A stretch of 64,000 nt of DNA from NCBI GenBank assembly GCA_026709025.1, contig JAPOTT010000005.1:1-64000 (forward strand), in the 5' to 3' direction. Positions 25,964-39,845 of the stretch are shown piece after piece. The notes under the pieces were generated by a model. That model had not been told where the DNA came from. It saw only the letters and a list, made by a program, of their open reading frames with translations, and ran no database searches. Origin of the DNA: a bacterium. GTDB lineage: Bacteria > Actinomycetota > Acidimicrobiia > Acidimicrobiales > Bin134. The position numbers were made by a program, and so were the translations under genes. The stretch's first letter is position 1. Each line of letters opens with the position of its first letter.

Positions 25964-27029
25964 CGCTACCGTCTCCTGAGCCAGCCCAGCGAATCCGATA
26001 GTTGAAGAACACCACCGCAGTTAGCGCGCCAAACAAGATCATGGCCTGCAAGATGGTAGAGATGGCAGCACTCACCCCAAGCGTCTGAATGCTCTGCCCA
26101 CCTACCTGCACAGCGCCAAACACAAACGCCACCACAGCTACCCCCGATGGTCGCATCAACGCCAGAGCCGCCACGATGATGCCCGAAAAACCAAACCCGT
26201 TAGACAAACCAGGTGTAAGTCGCACCTCAGTTCCAGTTAGCTGCACTGCACCAGCCAGACCAGCTATCCCACCCGACAACAACAAAGCTGTAAGCACCTT
26301 ACGCCGTAGCGACACTCCAGCGTACCGGGCAGTATTGGGCGAAGACCCGGCCAAACGCAGCTCATATCCCCAAGCAGTGCGAGATACGGCCAACGAGAAC
26401 ACGATCAACAACCCCAGCGCAACAAGAACCCCCACATTGGCTCGCCCAAACAGCTGTGGCAGCGAAGCTTGGCCGGGCACCTCTTCTATGCGTGGAAAGC
26501 CCAGCGAATCGGGATCCTTCCAGCGACCCACCTCCAACCACTCCACTATGCGAATAGACACATAAACCAACATCAAGGTGGTGATGATCTCATTCACTCC
26601 TAGATGTGAGCGCGCCAAAGCCGGGCCCAGCATCAAAACCATGCCCCCCACCACACCGCAGCTGAGCATTACCGCTATCAACAACGGCCCAGAAAGACCA
26701 TCGGTCATCATGGCTACGCCTGTTGCCAAGGTGGCACCTGCCATCATCTGCCCCTCGGCACCAATATTCCACAACCCCATAGAACCTGCTACTGCCACTG
26801 CTAAGCCGGTCAAGGCCAAAGGTGTAGCCCGCTCTAAGGTGCGCGATAACGAATCGGTACCCCTAAAAGCCGAGTCAAACATACGCTCATACACCTCAAC
26901 GGGGTTGCTATCTGAAACCAACAACAAGATTGCCCCCAACACCAAAGCCACAAAGATGCCTACCAAAAAACCAAAACCTTGAACAGCGGGCAACACCCGA
27001 TCCCGCCGCACCAAAACGGGCCGCATCAT
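25956..27029 (-). CDS. BMP-type (nucleoside-like) ABC importer permease 1
   Basis: A 357-aa permease (NupP/YufP-like), with LTGLAVAVAGSMGLWNIGAEGQMMAGA, LGVNEIITTLMLVYV, GSSPNTARYAGVSLRRK and GFGFSGIIVAALALMRPSGV as family blocks. The ATG overlaps the ATPase stop (ATGA at 27029-27026). It works as a pair with the downstream permease. Confidence 0.87.
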   Translation of the reverse strand: MMRPVLVRRDRVLPAVQGFGFLVGIFVALVLGAILLLVSDSNPVEVYERMFDSAFRGTDSLSRTLERATPLALTGLAVAVAGSMGLWNIGAEGQMMAGATLATGVAMMTDGLSGPLLIAVMLSCGVVGGMVLMLGPALARSHLGVNEIITTLMLVYVSIRIVEWLEVGRWKDPDSLGFPRIEEVPGQASLPQLFGRANVGVLVALGLLIVFSLAVSRTAWGYELRLAGSSPNTARYAGVSLRRKVLTALLLSGGIAGLAGAVQLTGTEVRLTPGLSNGFGFSGIIVAALALMRPSGVAVVAFVFGAVQVGGQSIQTLGVSAAISTILQAMILFGALTAVVFFNYRIRWAGSGDGSDV

Positions 27030-28543
27030 TGCGGAGGCATCCCAGCCATGGCTGCGCCTAAAATTGTGCGTGGTGTCACATCAGGGCCGTATTCGCCCAT
27101 AATGCGCCCCTCAAACATCACCAGCAAGCGATCCGCTAGCGCTAACAGCTCGTCTAAATCCTCTGAAATCAACAACACCCCCACGCCACTTCTGCGCTGC
27201 TCCACCAAATGCCCCTGAATTGCGGCCACACCCTGCACGTCTAACCCCCTAGATGGTTGTGCTGCCACCAGTATCTTGGGCTCCTCAGCTAACTCACGTC
27301 CTAACAAAAGACGCTGAAGATTACCGCCCGAAAGCCCTGCAATCGGATCGTTAAGGCGACCCACCCGCACGCCAAATCTCTCCACTAACCCCCTACAAAA
27401 CGCCACGCATTTGGAGGCCGCCAAGAAGAGCCCGCGGCGCTGTGAGCGATACGAGCGCACCACAGCGTTATCCACCACCGACATCTTGGGAGCTAAACCC
27501 ACTCCCAAACGATCTTCTGGCACATAGGCAAGCCCGCGGGCGTAACGCGCAGATGGAGATGCGGCGGTTATGTCCTCGCCGCTCAAGCTCACCTTCCCAC
27601 CGGTGGGTTGACGCAACCCGGTGATCACCTCAGCTAGCTCCTTTTGCCCATTTCCCGAAACCCCTACGATGCCCACTATCTCGTTGGCGCAAACCTGCAT
27701 ACAGATGTCGTGTACGGCTGCTAAGCCCCTGTCGTTACAAGCGCTGATGTTCTCCAAGCTCAAAACCGCGGGGCCGGGTTCTAGGGGTTCCGGACGCTCA
27801 ATGTTGCCAGCAGTAGCAGTGCCCACCATCTTTTCGGCTAGCTCCGCCAAATCCACGTCCATCAGATCAGAAAATGTGGCCGTGGTTTTGCCCCGACGCA
27901 AAACAGTTGCCTCATCACAAAACGCCACAACCTGATCTAACTTATGGCTGATATAGATAACCGAACGACCCTCTTCGGCCATGGCCCGCAAGGTAAGGCC
28001 CAACTCGGCTGCCTCAGCAGGTGTGAGCACAGCGGTGGGCTCATCCATCACCAGCACCGATGCATCACGCCACAGAGCCTTGAGAATCTCTACCCGCTGA
28101 CGCTCTCCCATAGATAGCTGCCACACCGGTCGGGTGGGATCAGCCGCCAGCCCATAGGTATTGGATAGCTCCGCCACCTTCTGCTCAATCTCACCCGACC
28201 GCAAAAACGCAGGCGCAGCACCCAACACAATGTTTTCGGCCACGGTCAAAGAGGGCACCAAGCGAAACTCCTGATGCACCATGCCCACTCCCGCAGCAAT
28301 GGCATCTGCAGGCGAACGAAACACCTGCCGTTGCCCATGCACCCACACATCGCCGCCGTCGGGTCTATACACACCCGCTAGCACGTTCACCATGGTGGTT
28401 TTGCCGGCACCATTCTCACCCAAAAGAGCATGAATGGTGCCAGCACGAACCTTCAGTTCTGCCCCGTCACACGCGATCACCCCGGGGAAATGTTTTTCAA
28501 TCCCCCGGAGCCAGACCGCATGATCTGATTGCGCTACAGCCAT
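27026..28543 (-). CDS. BMP-type ABC importer ATPase with two nucleotide-binding domains
   Basis: A tandem ABC ATPase (NupO/YufO- or RbsA-like). The first domain has GENGAGKTTMVNVLAG, LSMGERQRVEILKAL and VLVMDEPTAVLT. The second has GVSGNGQKELAEVI, LSGGNLQRLLLGREL and LVAAQPSRGLDVQG, with the degenerate second P-loop usual for this class. I prefer the ATG at 28543 (505 aa); the frame also opens at a TTG at 28567. It lies just after the BMP lipoprotein gene and overlaps the next permease. Confidence 0.9.
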   Translation of the reverse strand: MAVAQSDHAVWLRGIEKHFPGVIACDGAELKVRAGTIHALLGENGAGKTTMVNVLAGVYRPDGGDVWVHGQRQVFRSPADAIAAGVGMVHQEFRLVPSLTVAENIVLGAAPAFLRSGEIEQKVAELSNTYGLAADPTRPVWQLSMGERQRVEILKALWRDASVLVMDEPTAVLTPAEAAELGLTLRAMAEEGRSVIYISHKLDQVVAFCDEATVLRRGKTTATFSDLMDVDLAELAEKMVGTATAGNIERPEPLEPGPAVLSLENISACNDRGLAAVHDICMQVCANEIVGIVGVSGNGQKELAEVITGLRQPTGGKVSLSGEDITAASPSARYARGLAYVPEDRLGVGLAPKMSVVDNAVVRSYRSQRRGLFLAASKCVAFCRGLVERFGVRVGRLNDPIAGLSGGNLQRLLLGRELAEEPKILVAAQPSRGLDVQGVAAIQGHLVEQRRSGVGVLLISEDLDELLALADRLLVMFEGRIMGEYGPDVTPRTILGAAMAGMPPQ

Positions 28544-28570
28544 ACCAATACCGGGCAAACCCGGCAATTA

Positions 28571-29806
28571 TCAGCCGATGCTGCCAACAACACCTTCAAC
28601 GAAGAATTCCATGCCAAGCATTGCCCCATCGTCCATGACCTCACCTGCGGCGACCTGGACGTTGCCATCCTGATCGGTGATCTCACCGGTGAAAACATCC
28701 CAAGAGCCATCTTCTATCTCTGCACGCACCTCTTCAATTTCAGCAACCACATCAGCAGGCACATCTGCGGCCAGCGGAGCTAGGTCTACGATGCCATCGG
28801 CCATACCACCCCAATAAGCGCCGGGCGTATAGCTGCCATCACGAACGGCATCGATAACCCGCTCATAGTAAGGGCCCCAGTTCCAAACCGGTGCGGTAAT
28901 GAAAGCATCAGGCGCAAAAGCGCTCATATCGGAGTTATAGGAAACCCAGCGAGCACCAGCGCTCTCTGCGGCCAAACCAGGTGCCGTGGAATCCTGATGC
29001 ATGGCAATTACATCGGCACCAGCCTCTAGTAGTGCTGACGCGCTATCACCCTCTACAGCTGGGTCGAACCATGTAAACGTCCACGTAACGTGTACTTCCA
29101 CATCGGGGTTAACACGCTGTGCGCCCAAGGTGAAGGCGTTGATACCACGTATCACCTCTGGAATTGGGAATGCTGCTACATAACCAATCTGATTGGCCTC
29201 GGTGAGAGCACCTGCAGCCATACCCGACAAATAACGAGGCTGATACATGCGTCCGAAGTAGTTACCAAAGTTGGTGTCGTTCTTCTTGTAGCCGCTGGCA
29301 TGCTCAAACACCACATTTGGATATACGCCAGACAACTCCTCCATGGTGTCCATGTAGCCGAAAGATGTAGCAAACACCACGTCTGCGTTTTCGTTCTCGA
29401 TGAGGTCTACCACAGTGCTTCTAAAGTCGGGACCCTCTTCAGGCACACTCTGCACAAACCGCGTGACAGCGCCGGTTGAGGTCTCGACATAGCGACGCCC
29501 TTGGTCGTGCGCCCATGTCCAACCAGCATCACCTACCGGCCCTACATACACAAAACCTGCTACCACCTCATCGTCCATCTCCTCAGCCATGGGCGTGGCA
29601 TCAGCCATGGGCGTTGATTCAGCCATAGGCGTTGATTCAGCCATGGGCGTGGCATCAGCCATAGGCGTTGATTCAGCCATGGCTGTTGCGGTGGAATCTG
29701 CGCCGGTGGTTTGGGTATCGGCATCATCGTCATTACCGCAAGCCGTAGCCAGCAATGCGAAAACTGCCATTAGCACCAACAGCTTCGAGAAAATCTTACT
29801 TGACAT
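28571..29806 (-). CDS. BMP-family substrate-binding lipoprotein
   Basis: A 411-aa lipoprotein with lipobox LLATAC, followed by an unusual linker of A-E-S-T-P-M / A-D-A-T-P-M repeats and then a BMP/PnrA-like periplasmic-binding fold (FVYVGPVGDAGWTWAHDQGR, VVFATSFGYMDTM, NFGNYFGRMYQPRYLSGMAAG). BMP proteins of this type usually bind purine nucleosides or related compounds, and the downstream deaminase gene fits that. First gene of the importer operon, divergent from the PLP enzymes. Confidence 0.88.
   Translation of the reverse strand: MSSKIFSKLLVLMAVFALLATACGNDDDADTQTTGADSTATAMAESTPMADATPMAESTPMAESTPMADATPMAEEMDDEVVAGFVYVGPVGDAGWTWAHDQGRRYVETSTGAVTRFVQSVPEEGPDFRSTVVDLIENENADVVFATSFGYMDTMEELSGVYPNVVFEHASGYKKNDTNFGNYFGRMYQPRYLSGMAAGALTEANQIGYVAAFPIPEVIRGINAFTLGAQRVNPDVEVHVTWTFTWFDPAVEGDSASALLEAGADVIAMHQDSTAPGLAAESAGARWVSYNSDMSAFAPDAFITAPVWNWGPYYERVIDAVRDGSYTPGAYWGGMADGIVDLAPLAADVPADVVAEIEEVRAEIEDGSWDVFTGEITDQDGNVQVAAGEVMDDGAMLGMEFFVEGVVGSIG
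29586..29690. repeat. 18-bp in-frame repeats in the lipoprotein linker
   Basis: About six imperfect 18-bp units encode A-E-S-T-P-M or A-D-A-T-P-M. They form a flexible spacer between the lipid anchor and the binding domain. Confidence 0.85.
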
Positions 29807-29897
29807 GCTTCCCTCCTAGGATGGGCTCATAGTTGAGCGTGCTTAGAGTAGCCTACACTGCAGGGTTATCAGACATAGAACAAACAAAAGGTAGCCG

Positions 29898-31400
29898 ATG
29901 AGCCTGATCTCTAACATCCCCGAAGGCTTCGGCCTAGAAGCCGAAGTAATAGATGCCCCCACCCGAGACCGTGCAGTACAGCGTTGTAGCGAGGTGGGGC
30001 TGCGCTTACCTACCTTTGCGGAGTTGGCTAACCCACCAGCGCCCGCTATGGACTTAACGGGGATCGATCCAGATGCTGCCCACCCCGCCAACCTGTGGCG
30101 CGTGCATTGGTTCAACGATGCATCCCGACAAGGCCGGGTGAAAGTACCGGGCCATGTTATGATTCCCCCCGAACTATCGGGAGTGGAGTCGCCCATCATC
30201 ATGTTGTTGGGAAACCGCTTCCCCATGATCAACGCCCACAAGGTGCTAGCCGCCTATGCCTGCTTGGCCCCTCGCCTAATTACCGGCCAGTTTGACCCCA
30301 CCTGCCACCGTGCCATCTGGCCGTCTACAGGCAACTACGCTCGCGGCGGTGTTGCTATCTCTAAGATAATGGGCTGTCGAGGTGTAGCTGTGCTGCCCGA
30401 AGGAATGTCTGCTGAGCGCTTCGAGTGGCTAGAGCGCTGGACATCCGACCCCGCCGATGTGATCCGCACCCCTGGTTCGGAAAGCAACGTGAAGGAAATC
30501 TACGATGCTTGCAACGCCTTGGCTGCCGATGAAACCAACGTAATCTTGAATCAATTCTGCGAGTACGGCAACCACCTCGGCCATGTCACCGCCACCGCCA
30601 CCGCCGTTGAACGGGTGCTTGAGCATTACCAAAACACACATCCCAACGCACGGTTGGCAGGATATGTGTCGGCCTCTGGTTCAGCAGGCACCCTCGGAGC
30701 GGGCGACCCTCTCAAGGAGCGCCACGGGTCTGCTATCGGCGTAGTGGAGGCCTTAGAGTGCCCCACTTTGTTGTACAACGGCTACGGCGAACACAACATT
30801 CAAGGCATTGGCGATAAACACGTACCGCTCATCCACAATGTGACCAATACCGATGTGGTGATAGCCGTTTCAGATCAAGCCACCGATCAGCTTGGAGTGA
30901 TGTTCTCTGCGATGGCAGGCCGCAAGTGGCTGGTTGATCGCGGTGCAGGCGACCACCTCATGGCACACCTAGATGATCTGGGCTACTCCTCCATTGCCAA
31001 TATGTTGGCTTCGGCCAAGATGTCTGCTGCTTTAGGGTTTGGGCCCGATGACGTAATCATCACCATCGCTACAGATGGCGCGGCGCTGTACAACTCAGAG
31101 CTAACAAAAACCTTAAACTCCGAGTTTGGTGGAAACTTTGATGCTAAACACGCCACCACCGTGGCCGACCGCTGGTTAGCCGAAGTAGACACAGATCATC
31201 TTCTAGAACTCACCGAACGAGACCGCAACCGCGTGTTCAACCTGGGCTACTTCACCTGGGTGGAGCAACAAGGTGTAGACCTAGCCCACTTTGATGCCCG
31301 TAGAGATCAGGCATTTTGGCAGTCGCTACGGGAGCTGCTGCCGATTTGGGATGAGTTGATAGCGGATTTTAACGCTCGCGTCTCTAGTGCTGCTAGATGA
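29898..31400 (+). CDS. PLP-dependent fold-type II enzyme (cysteine synthase/tryptophan synthase-beta superfamily)
   Basis: A 500-aa protein. Lys115 in INAHKVLAAY is the probable PLP Schiff-base lysine, and PSTGNYARGG (about 142-151) matches the phosphate/asparagine loop of this fold. GYVSASGSAGTLGAG may be the later glycine-rich cofactor loop. It is longer than O-acetylserine sulfhydrylases and has N- and C-terminal extensions. The ATG at 29898 follows AAAGGTAG. It overlaps the next PLP gene by 4 bp, so the two products may form a complex. Substrate not known. Confidence 0.72.
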   Translation: MSLISNIPEGFGLEAEVIDAPTRDRAVQRCSEVGLRLPTFAELANPPAPAMDLTGIDPDAAHPANLWRVHWFNDASRQGRVKVPGHVMIPPELSGVESPIIMLLGNRFPMINAHKVLAAYACLAPRLITGQFDPTCHRAIWPSTGNYARGGVAISKIMGCRGVAVLPEGMSAERFEWLERWTSDPADVIRTPGSESNVKEIYDACNALAADETNVILNQFCEYGNHLGHVTATATAVERVLEHYQNTHPNARLAGYVSASGSAGTLGAGDPLKERHGSAIGVVEALECPTLLYNGYGEHNIQGIGDKHVPLIHNVTNTDVVIAVSDQATDQLGVMFSAMAGRKWLVDRGAGDHLMAHLDDLGYSSIANMLASAKMSAALGFGPDDVIITIATDGAALYNSELTKTLNSEFGGNFDAKHATTVADRWLAEVDTDHLLELTERDRNRVFNLGYFTWVEQQGVDLAHFDARRDQAFWQSLRELLPIWDELIADFNARVSSAAR

Positions 31401-32641
31401 TTGCTGGCCTGCGGTGCAGTTGTGGTGCGGTTGCAGGCCCTGAGCAGTGGTCGTGTAAGCAGCGAGACTTAGACAACGCCGACCATGTGCTGCAACTGCC
31501 GCTTAGTGCTTGGCAGGTGGATGATTCTAGCTGCCAGCCCTTTGTGCGCTATCGCCAGATGCTGCGATCTTGGCAGGAAGCAAACGATGATGCTTGGTTT
31601 GTGGACAGGGTTCAACAGCTAGATGAGGCAGTAGCCGCAGTAGACAAACATGGCTTCGCTGTGACCCCGTGCATTGAGCACGAAATCGCTGGTCGCCGCA
31701 TCACTGTCAAGGATGAAACAGGCAACGTTTCTGGCTCCCACAAAGCCCGCCACACCTTTGGGCTGATGCTGCACCTGCTGGTGCGAGAACGGCGGCGCTA
31801 CAAGAACCAAAAAGACACCTCTGCTACAGCAGGCAACTCCGGCAGTGCAACTACGCGAGCGCCGCTGGCCATCTCATCTTGTGGCAACGCTGCTGTAGCT
31901 GCAGCAGTTGTGGCCGCGGCTGAGCGTTGGCCTCTCAGCGTGTTCGTGCCACAAGAAGCCAACCCGGCCACGGTGAGCTATCTGCGTGAACTAGGTGCCA
32001 CCGTTGAGGTGTGCAAACGCAGCAAAAGCGATGCTGGCGACCCGTCCTATGAGCGCTTTCGCCAAGCAGTTGAGGCTGGCGCAGTCCCGTTTGGCTGTCA
32101 AGGCCCAGATAACGGCTATACCTACGATGGGGGACGCACCTTAGGTTATGAGTTGGCTGAACAAGCCCCCGACACAGAAAGGGTGTATGTACAGGTAGGC
32201 GGCGGTGCTCTAGCAGCATCGGTAGCTCAAGGATTAGCTACAGCTGGATCTACAGCTAGCCTCATCACCGCCCAAACGGAGGGTTGCGCTCCGTTATCTA
32301 GGGCGTGGCGGCAAATCCATGCGCTAGGCGGCCTCGCCCAAGCCCGCACCCAAAGAGATGCGGTGATGTGGCCGTGGACCCCTACCCCTACCTCTGCAGC
32401 TAGCGGCATATTGGATGACGAAACCTACGATTGGGCTGCGGTAAGCGAAGCCATGCTCAAAACAGGTGGCTACCCCGTGGTAGTGCCCGAAACCCTTGTG
32501 CAAAAGGCGTGGGAAACAGCCCGCTCTGCCACAGGCATCAACGTAAGCGCCACCGGCTCCGCTGGCTTAGCAGGTTTGCTCCACGACAACCCACCCCTCA
32601 ACACCAAAACAGCCGTGCTCTTAACCGGCGCCCAATTCTAA
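31397..32641 (+). CDS. Threonine synthase/threonine dehydratase-like PLP enzyme
   Basis: A 414-aa fold-type II PLP enzyme. The N-terminus has Cys residues (CSCG, then C20) like the small zinc-ribbon start of some threonine synthases. Lys116 in GNVSGSHKARH is the cofactor lysine, SSCGNAAVAAAVV the asparagine loop, and VYVQVGGGALAASVAQG the glycine loop. The start overlaps the preceding stop as ATGA. Pairing with another PLP enzyme and a BMP importer is unlike a normal threonine operon, so I do not call it thrC. Confidence 0.75.
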   Translation: MIAGLRCSCGAVAGPEQWSCKQRDLDNADHVLQLPLSAWQVDDSSCQPFVRYRQMLRSWQEANDDAWFVDRVQQLDEAVAAVDKHGFAVTPCIEHEIAGRRITVKDETGNVSGSHKARHTFGLMLHLLVRERRRYKNQKDTSATAGNSGSATTRAPLAISSCGNAAVAAAVVAAAERWPLSVFVPQEANPATVSYLRELGATVEVCKRSKSDAGDPSYERFRQAVEAGAVPFGCQGPDNGYTYDGGRTLGYELAEQAPDTERVYVQVGGGALAASVAQGLATAGSTASLITAQTEGCAPLSRAWRQIHALGGLAQARTQRDAVMWPWTPTPTSAASGILDDETYDWAAVSEAMLKTGGYPVVVPETLVQKAWETARSATGINVSATGSAGLAGLLHDNPPLNTKTAVLLTGAQF

Positions 32642-32734
32642 ACTCTAGAACCCTTTACTCCCTCCTGGTTGTTTGGTGCCATCAGTGTTACATAGGGGTG
32701 TGACAGTTATGGGCTATGTCGTAGGCTCATTGCT

Positions 32735-36949
<4,215 letters not shown>

Positions 36950-36962
36950 CTAGGATGCAACT

Positions 36963-37415
36963 GTGAGCGCTGAGATAATCACCCAAATTGTGACCCTCGC
37001 AGCAGCCGTGCTTGGCATCGTCTGGCATCAACAACGCACAACAGATAAACTCCGTGATGACATGAACAAAGCTAACACCGAACTCCGCAACGACATGAAC
37101 ACCCTCCGTGACGATATGAACCAGGCAAACACCGAACTCCGCGAAGACATGAACACCCTCCGCAACGACATGAACACCCTCCGCAACGACATGAACACCC
37201 TCCGCGAAGAACTACGCACCGAACTCCGCGAAGAAATAAACGCCCTCCGCAACGACATGAACCAGGGTTTCCAGGCAATCCACATCCAACTCACTGAACA
37301 CGGACAGCGCCTATCTCGTATTGAAGGATTCCTCGGCATTGGAATACCAGCCGAGGTCGCCGAAAGAGCAGCAGGCGCGCACTTCTCAGCACCTGCTGCT
37401 GAGCCCGTAGCATAA
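36963..37415 (+). CDS. Membrane-anchored coiled-coil protein with heptad repeats
   Basis: 150 aa from a GTG at 36963. An N-terminal hydrophobic helix (IITQIVTLAAAVLGIVW) is followed by about 75 residues of near-perfect heptads, N-D-M-N-T-L-R and variants, encoded by 21-bp DNA repeats, then a globular tail (LTEHGQRLSRIEGFLGIG). The layout resembles small membrane-tethered coiled-coil proteins of unknown function. It is divergent from ligA with only about 17-58 bp between starts. Confidence 0.72.
   Translation: MSAEIITQIVTLAAAVLGIVWHQQRTTDKLRDDMNKANTELRNDMNTLRDDMNQANTELREDMNTLRNDMNTLRNDMNTLREELRTELREEINALRNDMNQGFQAIHIQLTEHGQRLSRIEGFLGIGIPAEVAERAAGAHFSAPAAEPVA
37098..37215. repeat. 21-bp heptad-encoding tandem repeats
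   Basis: Repeats of the type AACACCCTCCGCAACGACATG encode one coiled-coil heptad each. Several consecutive units are identical at DNA level, so unit number can change by slippage without breaking frame. Confidence 0.85.
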
Positions 37416-37556
37416 TCAACCTTCTTATCCTGCCACTAGAGAGCCCTCGCCGGGCCAAGCTAGAGGCACGCTTGTAAACAGCTTAACAAAGACCTTGCTG
37501 TTCTTTAGCCCGGTGGCATACCCGAAAATGTCGCTTTGGGGTTGTAACTTGGAGTT

Positions 37557-38087
37557 ATGTTGGTACTAGGCATAGACCCTGGGTTGTCGCGCTGCGGCTA
37601 CGGGGTAATAGAACAAGCTGGCCGCACACCCCAAGCACTAGCAGCGGGCATCATCAGCACCAATAAATCCAACTCGGTCGCCCATCGTTTGCATCAGCTA
37701 CAAGGCGAACTCGCCGAGCTAATGCAAGAGTATCGGCCAACTGTAGTGGCGATTGAGCAAGTACTGTTCCAAGTTAACGTCCGCACTGCAATGGGAGTAG
37801 GCCAAGCCAGCGGCATAGCCATGGCTACCGCAATACAAGCGGGCGCGGAGGTGTTTGAATACACCCCCACACAAATCAAAAAAGCCGTCAGCGGCTGGGG
37901 TGCTGCCGATAAAGCGCAGATGTCCAAGATGGTGCAAACGCTCCTGCGACTACCTAAACCCCTCAAGCCGGTAGATGCTGCCGATGCCATGGCAGCGGCG
38001 CTTTGCCATCTCGCCCAATCCCCACAAACAGGTCTCGCTCTTCCGAGGTTCCCCCGTCAAGATTCTCCAAGCCCCACAGCGCCATGA
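37557..38087 (+). CDS. ruvC: Holliday junction endodeoxyribonuclease RuvC
   Basis: Resolves Holliday junctions. The 176-aa protein shows the acidic catalytic residues in GIDPGLSRCGYGVIE, VAIEQVLFQVN and DAADAMAAALCH. It is the first gene of ruvC-ruvA-ruvB and its TGA overlaps the ruvA start (ATGA). The length is standard. Confidence 0.95.
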   Translation: MLVLGIDPGLSRCGYGVIEQAGRTPQALAAGIISTNKSNSVAHRLHQLQGELAELMQEYRPTVVAIEQVLFQVNVRTAMGVGQASGIAMATAIQAGAEVFEYTPTQIKKAVSGWGAADKAQMSKMVQTLLRLPKPLKPVDAADAMAAALCHLAQSPQTGLALPRFPRQDSPSPTAP

Positions 38088-38683
38088 TCGGCTCGCTACG
38101 AGGCACGCTGTTGCTGCGAGACGACAACGAGCTTGTGGTGGAGGTAAGCAACATTGGCTACAGGGTGCGCGTTGCCCCTAACACATCTGTATCTGTGGGA
38201 GACGAAGGACAACAAGTCCTTATTCACACCTGTCACCACATCCGCGAAGACGGCCAAACTCTATTCGGGTTCTGCACCCCCCAAGAGCGGCGCTTGTTTG
38301 AAGCGCTCATCGCCACGCACAACGTGGGGCCTGCGTTGGGCTTATCTATCTTGTCGGTACACAGCCCCACAGAGCTAGCAGCAATCTTGGCTGCCGACGA
38401 TATAGATGCCTTGTGCCTAGTACCGGGTGTCGGCAAAAAAACAGCAGCTCGACTGCTTGTGGAGTTGAAATCCCGCCTAGACATCGGCGATGTAACCAGC
38501 GCTATTTCATCTGCAGACGCAGCATCAAACCCCCAAGCAGATGCCCGCAGCGAGGTGCGCCAAGCCCTAGCAGAGTTGGGATACGGCCCAGATGAAGTGA
38601 AAGAGGCCATCGCAGCCCTCCCAGAAAGCGATGACATAAGCGCCCTTTTGCGCTCAGCCCTACAACACCTAGCAGTCCACTAA
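38084..38683 (+). CDS. ruvA: Holliday junction branch-migration protein RuvA
   Basis: Binds four-way junctions and loads RuvB. The true start is the ATG at 38084 (MIGSLRGTL), overlapping the ruvC stop; the open frame upstream is not used. It has an OB-like N-terminus, two HhH motifs (LSVHSPTELAAIL, LVPGVGKKTAARLLVELK) and a C-terminal RuvB-binding domain (EVRQALAELGYGPDEVKEAI). 199 aa. Confidence 0.95.
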   Translation: MIGSLRGTLLLRDDNELVVEVSNIGYRVRVAPNTSVSVGDEGQQVLIHTCHHIREDGQTLFGFCTPQERRLFEALIATHNVGPALGLSILSVHSPTELAAILAADDIDALCLVPGVGKKTAARLLVELKSRLDIGDVTSAISSADAASNPQADARSEVRQALAELGYGPDEVKEAIAALPESDDISALLRSALQHLAVH

Positions 38684-38699
38684 TGATCCATAAACGCTT

Positions 38700-39779
38700 A
38701 TGACCGACGACAACAACAAACCCAAAAAGAGCGGACGCTTCGAGCTGCTCCAAGGAGAAGCCCAATCTACAGAACAGGTTGCCGAGATTGGCCTACGACC
38801 CAAGCTGCTAGAAGAGTTTGTTGGCCAAACACAGCTCAAAGAGCACCTGAAAATCATCCTTGGAGCTGCTCGAGCTCGTAACCAACCCGCTGATCATCTG
38901 CTGTTTGCTGGGCCGCCCGGTTTGGGCAAAACAACCTTGGCGCACATAGTGGCCGCAGAGATGGAAGCAAACATACAAATCACCTCTGGCCCAGCACTAG
39001 ACCGCCCGGGCGACCTTGCGGCCATACTCTCCAAACTAGAAGAGGGTGACATCTTATTTATAGACGAGATCCATCGCCTACCTCGACCCATAGAAGAGGT
39101 GATGTATCCAGCCATGGAAGACTTCAAGATAGACATCGTCTTAGGCAAAGGGCCCGCAGCCAGGTCGATCCGCTTAGACCTGTTTCCTTTCACCCTAGTT
39201 GGGGCTACCACCCGTACCGGCCTCATCACAGGGCCCCTGAGAGATCGGTTTGGACTAGTGGCTCGCTTGGACTATTACGCCCCCGAGGAGTTGGAAGCCA
39301 TAGTCACCCGTGCCGGTACCATCTTGAATATCCCAATCGATCCAGACGGAGCAACCGAAATTGCTTGCAGAGCGCGCGGCACACCACGCATTGCCAACCG
39401 TCTTTTACGCAGGGTGCGAGACTACGCAGAAATGCGCGCTGATGGGGTGATAGACCACCCTACGGCTGCGGCTGGTCTAGAACTGTTCTCTGTAGATCAA
39501 ATAGGGCTCGACAGAATAGACCGCGCAATCTTGTCTGCTTTGTGTACGCGGTTTGGGGGCGGGCCGGTGGGTTTATCCAACCTAGCAATCAGCGTAAACG
39601 AACCAGCCGAGACAGTAGAAGACGTTTACGAGCCCTTCCTCATACAACAGGGTTTGATGATGCGAACTCCCCGAGGCAGGGTGGCCACCCAAAATGCTTG
39701 GCTGCACCTCGGTCTAGAACCCCCACGAAATACACCAGACCTAAACCAACTACAGGATCAATCTAACCTTTTCAACTAA
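38700..39779 (+). CDS. ruvB: Holliday junction branch-migration ATPase RuvB
   Basis: The AAA+ motor of branch migration. Walker [10 protein letters not shown], Walker [12 protein letters not shown], sensor 1 GATTRTG, arginine finger LRDRFG and the C-terminal winged helix ([15 protein letters not shown]). 359 aa, 16 bp after ruvA. Convergent with yebC. Confidence 0.96.
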   Translation: MTDDNNKPKKSGRFELLQGEAQSTEQVAEIGLRPKLLEEFVGQTQLKEHLKIILGAARARNQPADHLLFAGPPGLGKTTLAHIVAAEMEANIQITSGPALDRPGDLAAILSKLEEGDILFIDEIHRLPRPIEEVMYPAMEDFKIDIVLGKGPAARSIRLDLFPFTLVGATTRTGLITGPLRDRFGLVARLDYYAPEELEAIVTRAGTILNIPIDPDGATEIACRARGTPRIANRLLRRVRDYAEMRADGVIDHPTAAAGLELFSVDQIGLDRIDRAILSALCTRFGGGPVGLSNLAISVNEPAETVEDVYEPFLIQQGLMMRTPRGRVATQNAWLHLGLEPPRNTPDLNQLQDQSNLFN

Positions 39780-39845
39780 CTCGCCCCTCAGCCACCACTG
39801 CTAACTCAGCATTCAAACACTGTTGCTTAGCCACTGCAGTAAAGC

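Noticed and set aside
37060..37280. CRISPR-like regularly spaced repeats
   Set aside because: The repeats are contiguous 21-bp coding heptads without unique spacers and keep an open reading frame.
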